Positions 1 to 9,914 of a DNA stretch of 64,000 bases are shown in pieces (position 1 is the stretch's first letter; every line of letters begins with the position of its first letter). The position numbers were made by a program, and so were the translations under genes. The DNA is taken from positions 310,001 to 374,000 of the forward strand of contig NW_020167541.1 of NCBI RefSeq assembly GCF_001641265.1, written 5' to 3'. The stretch is from Pseudogymnoascus destructans (Eukaryota > Ascomycota > Leotiomycetes > Thelebolales > Thelebolaceae). Under the pieces are notes generated by a model. The model did not search any database, was not told where the DNA came from, and saw only the letters and a list, made by a program, of their open reading frames with translations.

Positions 1-14
1 CCCACTTGCCTCTG

Positions 15-480
15 TTATATGTAGTACTTGTTAAGCTTATTCCATGCGTCATTAGCCATAGATTTAATTGCATCTGAATATTTGATTTCCGTTTTTGACT
101 CTGTAATGTCTTCGAAAAGCTTAAGCAAAAAATCCATGGTCATAATCACCTTGCTAAGAGAGCCAAACGAGCCTTCTACATTAGGTGTAGTTTGTTCTAG
201 GATCTCGAGAATCCTAAATACTTTTTCAAGATGAGACCACTCATTAGTAGTCAAAGTATCATCCCAAAGCTCGTCCTTGTGCTCTAAGCAAAACATCCGA
301 ATTACAGGCTGAACACCAGGCCGTAGAGCGTAGCCAATCATATGAGACCATGAGTTCTAACGAGTTTAGTTGTCCCATTCAAGCCTTCTGCCTTAGCTAT
401 ACTCTCTAAATTTAGCAATTCGTTACAACAACCGTTGTACAAAAACAACAATGTTGTGAAGCTTTCCAAGAGCCCCATTT
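15..480 (-). pseudogene. hAT-family transposase relic, truncated by the window edge
   Basis: The minus strand encodes a central piece of an hAT (Ac/Restless-like) transposase. An open part at 15-341 matches the usual family run of a Leu/His segment, DN-x-TRWNSW, then helices with acidic residues. Upstream in the same frame (342-480) the family-like text continues but contains at least three stops. The motif normally read as DNxTRWNSW appears at about 348-374 as DN-stop-TR-stop-NSW. No ATG, N-terminal zinc finger or C-terminal dimerisation domain is visible; the latter would lie off the left edge. It is a dead copy. The stops TAA (from CAA) and TAG (from TGG) are the changes expected of repeat-induced point mutation, which is an inference. 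The family call rests on motif memory, not a search. Confidence 0.72.
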
Positions 481-1107
481 GTGCGCCAATTGGTTAGTTC
501 AAGTGGTGTTGGATTAGGTGAGACGTAAATAAATATCATCATAATCATCATCGTCGCCTTTTAGCAGTCAGGATGTACGTTATTTGGCGACGGTCTACGC
601 GGCAACAATTGGACCTCTGACAGAAACATTCGCGGGGTAAAGTATGATTCTGTGCAAATCCTCAGTCAATGCTTAACTTCGTCTTCAACATTGGCTGAAC
701 ATTGGCCAGTGGCTGATGGCACCTAAGCACTCTCGACATGGATGATCTATATTAGCCACCAAGAACCAAAGTATGTTTTGACGCCCTCTAGTGCCGCCTC
801 TGCTCTATCATATTAGAATGACCGTGCTTCATTCTTTCCATTTCAGTTTCCTATCTTCTTAATCAAGGGTTTGGCTTCATCATTTCAGCCTAAACAATCC
901 GGTGCTCTTAATCATGTGGCAATATTAGGCCTCTTCCTTTCCTGCCTGCCGTGTCTGCTTTAACACTGTAGCCAATAGTGATGTCTGTCTATTGAGACGG
1001 AGACCTATAGAAGCATGGTAATCTTTCCTCGAGGAATAGCATCAATAAAGAGCATCTCCAATACAATGCAAACCATCCTTCTTGAAGCCCAACAAACCAC
1101 CGTCAAA
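481..1107. other. intergenic, AT-rich, no gene seen
   Basis: I see no convincing coding frame here. The stretch separates the hAT relic from the small secreted-peptide gene. Short ORFs near 1005-1193 are antisense shadows of the signal-peptide exon. Confidence 0.5.
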
Positions 1108-1401
1108 ATGAAGATCTCCTCTGCCACTATCGTCCTTGTTATTGGACTCGCTGTTGCCGCCCCTGCCGCTGAACCAGTTGCTGAGCCAGCCACAGCTGCA
1201 GCCCTTGAGGTTAATTATATCCTACCACCCATCTTTTGGTAGCTTAATGTTTTCCTTGGCTGACTTGAACCCATAGCACGTACCTGTCCCGCTGGTCCTA
1301 TCGTCGAGACTTGCTGGAATACCTTCAAGAGTCAAGACAAGACTGGTGCTGCATACACCAAGTGCTGGAAATGCTGCGGTGCAACCTACACCACCTGCTA
1401 A
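1108..1401 (+). CDS. candidate small secreted cysteine-rich peptide, splice junction unresolved
   Basis: Exon 1 starts with ATG at 1108 and encodes a typical signal peptide (short polar start, hydrophobic stretch ending in Ala-Ala) and an Ala/Glu/Pro pro-region up to codon GAG at 1207-1209, followed by GT at 1210. After an AG at 1275-1276 a second segment reads about 40 residues with six cysteines, including a WKCC motif, and ends in Cys then TAA at 1399-1401. The obvious GT-AG join (1210-1276, 67 nt) puts the cysteine frame out by one base, and I found no other canonical join that restores it. So either splicing is unusual, there is a one-base error, or the gene is recently broken. If functional it would be an extracellular disulfide-stabilised peptide of effector or antimicrobial type; no family is recognised. 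Confidence 0.5.
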
Positions 1402-1886
1402 ATGAGACCCTCACTGCGCCGTTTTAAGGTTAATGCCTTGGTGATAGCATTGGAAGTGATATGTAAAGGCCCGAAACGTGGTAGATAGCTTGGCAAATTT
1501 GGATACTATGGATAGCTACAACTGTAAGAGCTGCAATTAAAGCCTTTATATTCTCTTGGTGGACATGGAAATCGAAGTCATTTTGTTTGCCTAATATTAT
1601 TATTAAATCGTGCCCGTGCTCCCACCCCGGCAACCTCGCGTCTTCATTAAATGGCAGTACATATCCCAAACACAACAGTCTAGGTATAAGGTTCAGATCT
1701 ACCTATCCAGGTAGACCTGAAGAGAATTTGTGCTTCTAACTCTCGGTTCCATATTGCGAAAGTGTCTTTCCAGCCCACTTCTCCCCATATGCATTCGTTC
1801 CAGCTCCAGCAAAAAACCTATCGTGACTTCTCGCAATGACATCTATCCAGGACCCTTGTTCGTACACCGCATTCCACTATCCGCCG
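1402..1886. other. intergenic between peptide gene and glycosyltransferase 3' end
   Basis: Probable 3' regions of two convergent genes. ORFs here (for example 1430-1675 minus) show no family features. Confidence 0.5.
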
Positions 1887-4509
1887 TTAGCTCTCCCGTG
1901 TCATTGACATGGAGATTCTGCGACAACATACCTGATTATGCATATGGTACGCCCATGCACCGCGAAAGAAATTCTCCATCGTCCGGTTGTTTCCATGCTC
2001 CGACTCGGGCGCCATGTCTCCATCATACGCACTCCACTCATCGTCTGAGATACGGGCTTTAAAGACATCGCTCCAGCCCTTCAAACAAGGCACCAAACAC
2101 CTCCCAGTCGCCATGCCATCCATAGCAGGCCAGGAGGGGTCAAAGAACGCGCTCTCGAGTTTCAGCAGGCCACGCTCAGCGTCAGCCTCGTTGCGGCCTT
2201 CACTAACCATCATTCTACCCAGTATCATGAAGTGATACATTAACCCCATCCGCGTCCCGCCCGTCAGTAGATAGGATGACATGCTTGAGTTCGCTGGGAG
2301 AGCCACTAGAGCATTGTTGTACAGTGTCGGGTCGGCGTGTGCACCCCAGCGCTCTGAGAACGGGCGGCCGGTTAGCAGGAGAGGACGCATGTCGCGTAGA
2401 AGCAGCATGTCAATGTCGAGATATACCCCTCCATGGAGATGAAGGATGATGAGGCGTGCAGCGTCGGAAGAGGCGACGGTATAGAATGCGAGTTGGGTTT
2501 GATCGCCTGGTTTGTAGAACTGAATATACTCCTGTCCTGTAGTATCTCGGACAATTGAATCTGCAACAAAAACCTCGCCCTGGGAGTTTGGCTGGCCAGG
2601 TTGTGCGTAGTAGCGTGCTCTGTCGAGAGGGTCGATGGTTGGGGAGATAGGAACACGGGAGGGGAGGCGCCACTCCTTCAACTCGATTTCGCCGGTTTCG
2701 ATAAATGAGAGGAACTTCGCGAAGCTTGGATGCTTGATCCAGTTTGTTAAGGCACCGGGGTGATGATCGACGTTTATCCAGATCCAAAGCCTAGAGCAGG
2801 CAAGTCTCTGAGTGTAGAAGTAGGATTTTATAAAGAGTTCTGTGCGCCATGATGGTGGTCCAGACCACCAGACATGGTATAGAATGATAGGACCTCCACA
2901 ATTTGAATTATCAGGACCTTGTTCAGGAACTGTAGCAGTCACCGCTTGGCCCGTCTCTGGAACCTGGAAATACGTATCTTGCTGGATAGCTAGGTAGTCG
3001 ATACAGCTTCGGACGTCCCGTAACTTTTCTGGTTTCTCGTAAGGTCCTCGGCATTCATCCACCAGGAGGTCTAGGTTCGCCAATATATCTGGTCTAGCAC
3101 GTGGACCAAGGTAGGCGTCATGATCTGGCGTTGGAGGGGAAAAAGTAGGGGGTCGGGCTTCTGTCCTATAGAAGCCTCGAATTTGGAAACCAGTATGGCA
3201 GAATACCATAACTATAGCTGTGATGAGTACACGCCGGAGAGTGAAGAACCTGAAATATTCTTTGTGTCGAGGAAGCGACGGCTTCTCTATCCAAGAAAAG
3301 AGAGTATCCAAGGATTGCATTTGGTTCTTTAAGAACCAAATTCCGGAAGCAATGCAGACAGTGATCCCGAACTTCTGCGAAAACAACAGACTTGAGAACG
3401 TTAGGACAGTCATTTGTGACGCGTATGCATGAACAATGACGAAATTGGCTGTAGTCGCACAGGTTGCCCGGATGAGCAGAAGTGTGGTGCAGAAAAAGAT
3501 CAAGCGAAAGAAGCCAACTTGTATCTGGAGTAGGAGCCATTGAAAGAGTACGCCGTTGACATAGAAGTTTCGAAAAACTTGTTGTGACTCTGTTGAGATA
3601 AGAACCGCAGCAAATAAGAGGGTTACACATGATAATGATACGTAGCAGGTATACTTCCAAAAGGTAAAGATGCTTTGTGGCATGTCTTGTGGTTTCGAGC
3701 CTCTAGGAAGCTCAAAGTAACCATCAACGTGCCTGCTGTCGTTCTCGGGCACCGGAGTACTTGCAAAGGCATACTGTGTAAAAACAGGCCAAATGGCTCC
3801 AAGTATGGATGAAAGAAATGCGCACCAAACAGCATCGGATGGCCAGGGAAGATCATGCCGATAAGCCGCGACGACGGTCCCTAGTGACAGCAAAAGTGAT
3901 GGATATGTCTTCCCCGTTATTGTTAAGATGTCTTGATTTGAGAACACGAGTTTTGATATCGATATCGATATCGGAAGAACAAGCGAACGAAAAATGACAT
4001 ATATCTCCAATGGAGCAAAGCAAAAAGCGTAGCTGGTCAGAGCATATTCAGCAGCAATAATCCCAGCCAACGCAACAATTCCTCGAGCATCATCAGGGTT
4101 CCATGCTGGGCGCAGGACTTCTTTGGTATTATCAACATAGGAGTAGTCGTCTAACCTGGTGTCGGTTGGGGGTATAGGTTTATAAAATGCCGATAGCAAT
4201 GTTCGTTGGACCGGCTGTAGGAAAACGAGAATGCAACCGCTCAAAAGTATAAAAATGCTCACAATCAATTGCTGTAGTAGTGTGGTTGAAAGGGGAAAGG
4301 CAAATCGTAGGACTTCAGCATATGGTAACTGCACTGCACCAGCTGTGGCGTATTAGCATTGGTGGACCGGAATATGCAGTGATAGGATGCTTACTTTGAA
4401 GCATAGGCCTGCCGATAGAAAGTCCGTAAGTTGATAGCACAACGCATACTATGAGGGCGCAGTTATATTGGTAAAGCCACGTCCATATTGCTGAAAGACT
4501 GTTCGACAT
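1887..4509 (-). CDS. membrane transporter-glycosyltransferase (DXD, GT32-like) fusion protein
   Basis: Two exons: 4509-4395 and 4333-1887, intron 4394-4334 (61 nt, GTAAGC...TGCAG). The spliced frame gives 853 residues starting MSNSLSAIW. About ten hydrophobic segments (residues roughly 12-400) look like a drug/metabolite-transporter-fold nucleotide-sugar transporter, with a LEIYVIFR segment resembling the VPIYTIFK region of GDP-mannose transporters. After a further hydrophobic segment (LITAIVMVFCHTGF) comes a glycosyltransferase domain with LWIWINVD and the sugar-nucleotide/metal-binding LHGGVYLDIDM motif (DXD near residues 677-679). Inferred role: Golgi or ER glycan synthesis, possibly coupling nucleotide-sugar import to transfer. 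The large exon is one uninterrupted frame, so the fusion is not a joining artefact. The transporter subfamily, donor sugar and acceptor are unknown. Alternative: the membrane half is only a multi-span anchor. Confidence 0.8.
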
Positions 4510-5051
4510 CCTTCGTGGACTATGTTTCAACGCAGTCGTCCATCAAGGAAGAAGGAACTTCTTGAGGAGCCACGCAGGGAAAGCTATACTCCTAGAGGCA
4601 CTCCCGTCAAATGTTATTGATCGATGCGAAGCAAGACGCGATACAATACGAGAAATTATATATCGTGATATTACCGCGGAGCTTCCTCCACATGTGGATA
4701 GTGATTTACAGGACTTTTGGTCGCCAATCATGTACGGCCCTATCCCCTATCGCCACGATTGTTCCAGGCCGCGCACTGACCAAATCCTATTTATACCACA
4801 TAGTACAGTTCAGCTGGAAGTTTTCGTCACGTTTTTATACGGTCTACAAAATACGGGGCTTAAACGATTTTAATGTGCATGACTTGGCGATTGAAACCTT
4901 GAGGCTAAATATAGTTGTTGAAGGATTCCCCCAGCATTACGAATGCCCCGCCTTATGAACCCAATGTGCTTAAAAAGTCAGTCATGCAAAACTGCACTGT
5001 CTACTCCGTCCTATACTGTGATATATCACTACTTTCTTGTGGCTGTTGACC
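4510..5051. other. intergenic, upstream of glycosyltransferase and NLR relic
   Basis: Divergent promoter space. The overlapping plus-strand ORFs at 4562-4958 are not recognisable as any protein and were not accepted. Confidence 0.4.
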
Positions 5052-7357
5052 ATGGCTTGTACGAAAGAGACGGTTAAGTCTCATGGCCTTAATATATGGT
5101 CTACGGGCGCTCTGTCAGGGTCCACAACAGAAATGGAGTAAGTCAGCCTACAAATACCAGCATGTAACCTGCCAACTCGTCATAGTATTATCGGCGTCCA
5201 AGGATTAGGCTCTCATCCGTTCTTCACTTGGGTCAACTTTCCGTTGCAATCCCCGGAAAGTAAATCGTCGAGGAAACTTGTGGATAAGCTATGGACCAGG
5301 AAAGATAAAAAAGCCCCAAAACAAAACGGGCAAAATGAGCCGGTAGAGTTTATGCCTTTATTCACGAATGTTATCGACATTAGTGACACAGAGGCAGAAG
5401 CAGGAGATCTCTTCGATGGCACGCCTTACAGTTGCCAGAATTTATGGAAGTCGAAACGAACGAACGGGACCCCCACCGTCTCAACAAAGCAAGTTTATTG
5501 CTTGTTTCGCTTTCTTTCGTCGTGCGAAGCGATCTAGCTGGGGAATGACTAGCCTATCTAAGCATCCGCTAGCTCACGCCTGGGCTAAAGATCGCCAGGA
5601 GTTGGTCCAGCAGGGTCAAACCTGGATCGCCGCTGCCTGTATTGTTGCACTATCTATCGACGATAATGATGATCATAGGGATCTCGTACTGCATTTGCAA
5701 TCCTTGCTCAATAATATAGAAGTCAAGACAGCGTTCTCTCTGGACCAAAACACACGGTGATCTCGATTTCTATCGCTTGGGGCCATAACCTGGCAATAAA
5801 CAGGGACAACGCAAGGCTTAATACGCTCCTTCAAGACATATTCGGCACTCTTGAAATCAAATGTGATGAGCCATCAATGGAGTACCTACGAATATACGAA
5901 CTTTATTCACTGAGTTTAAGTTATCTCGGGGAGTTTGCAAACTACCTTCAACTACAGAATCAAATAGTAAAGATTAATGAAATGGTACTACCTGTTGCCC
6001 ATCCTAGCCGACTCAATTCACAACACGAGCTCGCAAGCGCATATGTTGAGCTCCGGGAAACCGAAAATGCGATAGAGCTCCTAGGGCAAGTGGTGAAGCT
6101 TCGAGAAGAATTGCCCGTTGCTGACCCACTCCTGCTCGGGTCACAGCACGAGCTCGCACGCGCATATCTTGTGAATGACCAGGCGGAAAAGGCGATAAAG
6201 ATCCTCGAGCAAGTAGTGAGGATTCGAGAAGAGGTCCTGTCTATTGCTAACCCTGGCCGGCTTACATCACAACAAGTGCTCGGAGTGGCATATTATAGGA
6301 ATGGGCAAGTAGATAAGGCAATGGAGCTCCTAGAAAAAGTTCTGAAGATTAGAGAAGGAGTACTGCCTATTACCCACCACGATCAGCTAATATTACAACA
6401 TGAGCTTGCAACTATATATCATACAACTGGGCAAGTGGATAAGGCTACCGAGCTCCTAGAGCAAGTAGTAAAAATTCGAGAAGAGGTGCTACATATTGGT
6501 AACTATTACCAGCCCTGGTCACAGCACGAGCTTGCATTCATATACAATGCAAATGGGCAAGCGGATAAGGCTATCGAGCTCCTAGAGGAAGTAGTAAAGA
6601 TTCGACAGGAGAGGCTATAAAGCTCCTAGAGCAAGTAGTCAAGATCCGAGAAGAGGTCCTGCCTATTGATAACCATAACAATCATGTCACAGCACGAGCT
6701 TGCGCGCGCATATGCTATGAATGGGCAAGTGGAAAGGGCAATAAAACTTTTGGAGCTAGTTGTGAAGATCAAAGAAGGCATACTACCTATTACTCACCCA
6801 CATCAGCTCATGTCACAGCACGTGCTCGCACGCCCATATCATAAGAATATGCAAGTGGATAAGGCGATTAAGCTCCTTGAGCATGTTGTGAAGAATGGAG
6901 AAGGCGCACTACCTATTACTAACCCTGACCACCTCTTGTCACAGCATGAGCTTGCATGCGCATATCATGCCAATGGCCAAGTGGACAAGGCGATAGAACT
7001 CCTAGAGCAAGTAGTTAAGATTCAAGAAGAGTGCTACCTGTTGCTAATTCTGAGCGGCTGTGTTCAGAGCACGAGCTTGCACACATATATCTTGCTAAAG
7101 GGGGCCGAGTTAAAGAGGCAGTAGAGCTCTTTGAGCAAGTGGTAAAGGCCCGAGAAGAGGTGTTGCATGTTACTGATCTTGAGCGGCTCGCATCTCAGCA
7201 CGAGCTCGCACGCGCATATTATGCCAATGGGCAAGTTTGCAGGGCGATAGAGCTCATGGAGCATGCGGTGAAGATTAAAGAAGAGGTGCAACCTGCTACT
7301 CACCCTGAGCGGCTCAAATCAGAGAATGAGCTTGCTCGTTTCAAGGAGGAGGTATAA
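5052..7357 (+). pseudogene. decayed NLR-type (STAND) gene: alpha/beta-hydrolase start, deleted NTPase, TPR array
   Basis: ATG at 5052 opens exon 1 (5052-5137). A 48-nt intron (5138-5185) leads into DIIGVQGLGSHPF, the start of the SesB-like/DUF676 hydrolase domain found at the N-terminus of many fungal NLRs (there usually HGLGGHP). After about 75 residues the hydrolase core, catalytic residues and NB-ARC/NACHT domain with its P-loop are absent. The text resumes at about 5455 with a winged-helix tail (DPHRLNKASLLL), then after a frame change LSKHPLAHAWAKDRQ, the usual junction before the TPR region. TPR units follow to 7357, interrupted by frame changes near 5760, 6620-6690 and 7030-7060 and stops at 5758-5760 and 6618-6620. 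The product cannot be a normal NLR. Fungal NLRs of this layout act in non-self recognition. Confidence 0.75.
5950..7355 (+). repeat. tandem TPR-encoding repeat, unit about 126 bp (42 residues), about 11 copies
   Basis: Each unit encodes a variant of VVKIREEVLPITHPxRL, then SQHELARAYHANGQVDKAIELLEQ. Copies resemble each other at DNA level, for instance recurrent cagcacgagctcgcacgcgc and aagattcgagaaga segments. The period of 126 bp is close to the 42-residue TPR_10/TPR_12 unit of kinesin-light-chain-like repeats. High inter-copy similarity implies recent duplication or conversion, a known behaviour of repeat domains in fungal NLRs. Confidence 0.85.
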
Positions 7358-8409
7358 ATATGTAGCTTCAGCAGATTTGCGAATGTTTCTTATCCTACAT
7401 AACAAGTCATATTACCCCAAATACCCTCATTCCAATGATATATATGTGTTTCGGACCTAACTCAGTCTCGTGAATGAATGATGATGGTGACGAGTTGGAT
7501 GATATAACGTTCATCTTCGCAGGGTGGCCTGACTTTCCAGCGAGAAGTTGTCCGAAGGGCTCGAAAATGATGTAGTGGCGGGGTAATTGTTGTGATTTCA
7601 TTCCAGTTCTCGATGCAAAGTCGAAGGAGCGTTGTGAGACCGATGGATCAAGGTTCTCACGTGGAGATCTCAGAGCGACCAGAAACGGCCAAGGAAGAGG
7701 TTGTCAAGGGAGAATTTTGGCACAAAGGTTCGAGCGCGTTGGCCGGAATCCTTCAGTGCCTATTCTTAAACCTCGGAGGTCTCGGAGCTGTTGTCGATCG
7801 AGAGGTTTAGTATTGCGAATATGCAAGCATGAGTCATTCTGAGTGTTCCACGCTGTCAGCTCGCTCAACCCAGAACAAAGAGTAAAGGGGTTACTTGAAA
7901 ATTCCTGTTCGCTCACTTCGACTCATTATGATACATGATGACCGTACCAAGTGTTTGGGTCTGGCTGAGGACTCTGGTGATAATGGAGGATAGAGACTCG
8001 AATCTCGACTCATTATGGCCCATTGTGATATTGAATGATTTGAACTTCACGCAGTGTAAAAGGTGAAGATAGATAGAATAGCGCTCACTTGGATAGTATA
8101 TAATGATCGTAAACTGTATGTAGTATCAATTAACAGTAAGCCATATGTAATTGAATAACGCGACTGCAAGTTTTATGAAGTAAGTCAATCCAGCAACTCT
8201 GCCAAAATCCCCATTCATCTCCCAACCGGGACTGTCGCATATAATGAAAAAAAAAACACTATTTTGCCAATCTAATTCCATTTCAAAAACTGGAACTTGA
8301 TTAATAGCAACCGACATCGTTTGAATTACTGTCGACATGCCCCTATATTCTAAATACACTTGTCAAACTCCATTTGTTCCTTGGCTAACCATAACCAACA
8401 CTACCAGTA
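7358..8409. other. intergenic, no gene recognised
   Basis: About 1 kb without recognisable coding sequence. Short ORFs at 7592-7810 (+) and 7704-7916 (-) overlap each other and show no domain. The part nearest 8409 is probably the 3' region of the bZIP gene. Confidence 0.5.
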
Positions 8410-9288
8410 CTACTTCCCCGAATTCAACATCTGTCGCAACGCTCCCAACTCGCCTTCCAACCGCGCAACCCGAACACTTAGGTCGTCTCGTTCGCGCTGC
8501 GTATTCTTCAGTGCCGTTTCTAGCTCGGTGACTTGGTCAACGCGCTTTTGGCGGTACCGACGAGCGGCGAGGGTGTTCAGTTTGCGCTTTCTGATTGCGG
8601 AGTTGGGCTGAGTGGTTATTGTGGTTGTGGTGGACATGGTGGAGCCGGGAGAGGTGGTGGACTTAGTTGTGGGCATGTGGGCCGGGGAGTCTGGTGAGAT
8701 TGACTGTGAAAATGGAGAAGGGCTGTTAGCGACCGTCTGTAATGAGTGTTGTGAGAAGTTGGCTAAATATATGTTAGACTGGATCAAAACGTTCCATGAC
8801 TTAAGAGACTGACCTTGATATGCATATGATATTTGGCGTTCTGAAAAATTGTCCGACGTTGAGTAAGGCTCCGAAAGATTCCCGAGGATCGAGAGGGCCT
8901 CCGGAGGAGTATCTAGGCCGTTTTGGTTGTGAGGTGTGCTCGTGATTGACTGGTAGGTAGCGCCACCGTCGAATGCGAAGGGGTCTATAATGCAAGCCGG
9001 GTCGTGAAAGGCTTGGTCATCGAAAGAAACATGGTATCCCGGCTGTGGTATCAGGTCACCGTCGGTGACAGAATTGTCATTTTGAAACCAATAAACTTGC
9101 TCGGAGGCTGGACTTTGAAAATAGCTAAAAGATGGTGTGTTCGAGTACACGGGATCGATAAGGTGGGGTGAAGGAGCGTAGGGTAGATTTGCATTGAGCT
9201 CGGGAGTGAAAAGGTTCTGAATGGTATCTGTAGCCAAGTAAGGCTGTTGTTGTTGGCGCTGGTCTTGTCTATGGAGGCTCGACGACAA
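8410..9288 (-). CDS. bZIP transcription factor (5' end unresolved)
   Basis: The open frame codes for about 290 residues. A Gln/Pro/Ser-rich N-terminal region precedes a C-terminal basic region RKRKLNTLAARRYRQKRVDQ with the N-x7-R signature (NTLAARRYR) and a coiled coil with leucine-type heptads (TELETAL, RDDLSVRVARL, GALRQML). It should bind DNA as a dimer in the nucleus. No in-frame ATG exists upstream of the zipper part up to 9288 or for some distance beyond; the frame begins at TTG, so a short upstream exon is likely. A 51-nt segment (8813-8763, GTCAGT...CTAAC...TTTAG) has all marks of an intron and keeps frame, so 17 residues may be spliced out. The specific bZIP class is not determined. 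Confidence 0.85.
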   Translation of the reverse strand: MSSSLHRQDQRQQQQPYLATDTIQNLFTPELNANLPYAPSPHLIDPVYSNTPSFSYFQSPASEQVYWFQNDNSVTDGDLIPQPGYHVSFDDQAFHDPACIIDPFAFDGGATYQSITSTPHNQNGLDTPPEALSILGNLSEPYSTSDNFSERQISYAYQGQSLKSWNVLIQSNIYLANFSQHSLQTVANSPSPFSQSISPDSPAHMPTTKSTTSPGSTMSTTTTITTQPNSAIRKRKLNTLAARRYRQKRVDQVTELETALKNTQRERDDLSVRVARLEGELGALRQMLNSGK

Positions 9289-9914
9289 CAGCGAGCTGTT
9301 GCGGTTGGAAGTATAAGGTCTGGGAAAGACACGGTGCGCACATGGTTCTGATGTTGGAAGGGGGCAAGGTGGAATTGCTTTTTACGGGCCCTTATGACCC
9401 GTTGCGGTTGAACGGCGATCGAGGTTTGAGTAGACTTGGTATTAGTGAATGATCAGTGAGGGGTATGAAGTCGAGGATGAGGGAGGATAAGGTGGTATAT
9501 CTTCGCTTGGGGCTGCCTCTCGATGCCTTACATAATCAATTTTTGAGGGATGCTCCACAGGCCCAACACGAGGTTAGATGGGTAGAAATACGGTCCAAAC
9601 AATCGGCCTCATTGCCTCTACACTTTTAGCCATAGTACCTAATAATACGGAATTCAGTGGCACTGCTTTAATTTTAAGCTGCTAAAGGATCAAGTTGTCC
9701 ATCAAGCTAAAGTACGTTGTGAACAGACAGAAGGTGCATACCCTGCTACTCCGTTACCCCTCCAAGACGAAGGTCCGTTTCCGCGATTGCAGTTTACACG
9801 ATGTACATTTATACGCGATATGTGGCGATGAGCTATTACTGACGTCTTTCTGTTAAAGGGAATATAATTTACGGTGTCCTTTTTCACTGTTCTCAACTGC
9901 TCAGAAGAGGCAGA
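9289..9914. promoter_or_regulatory. divergent promoter region between bZIP (-) and UTR4-like (+) genes
   Basis: About 620 bp separating divergent genes. It probably also contains the undetected first exon of the bZIP gene. No specific site is claimed. Confidence 0.45.

Noticed and set aside
3955..3980. GATATC repeats that look like a microsatellite
   Set aside because: They fall within the coding sequence of the membrane domain, reading as Ile-Ser repeats in a transmembrane segment.
4562..4958. Two overlapping plus-strand ORFs upstream of the NLR relic
   Set aside because: No recognisable domain; they overlap in different frames, so at most one could be real, and neither links to the relic's ATG at 5052.
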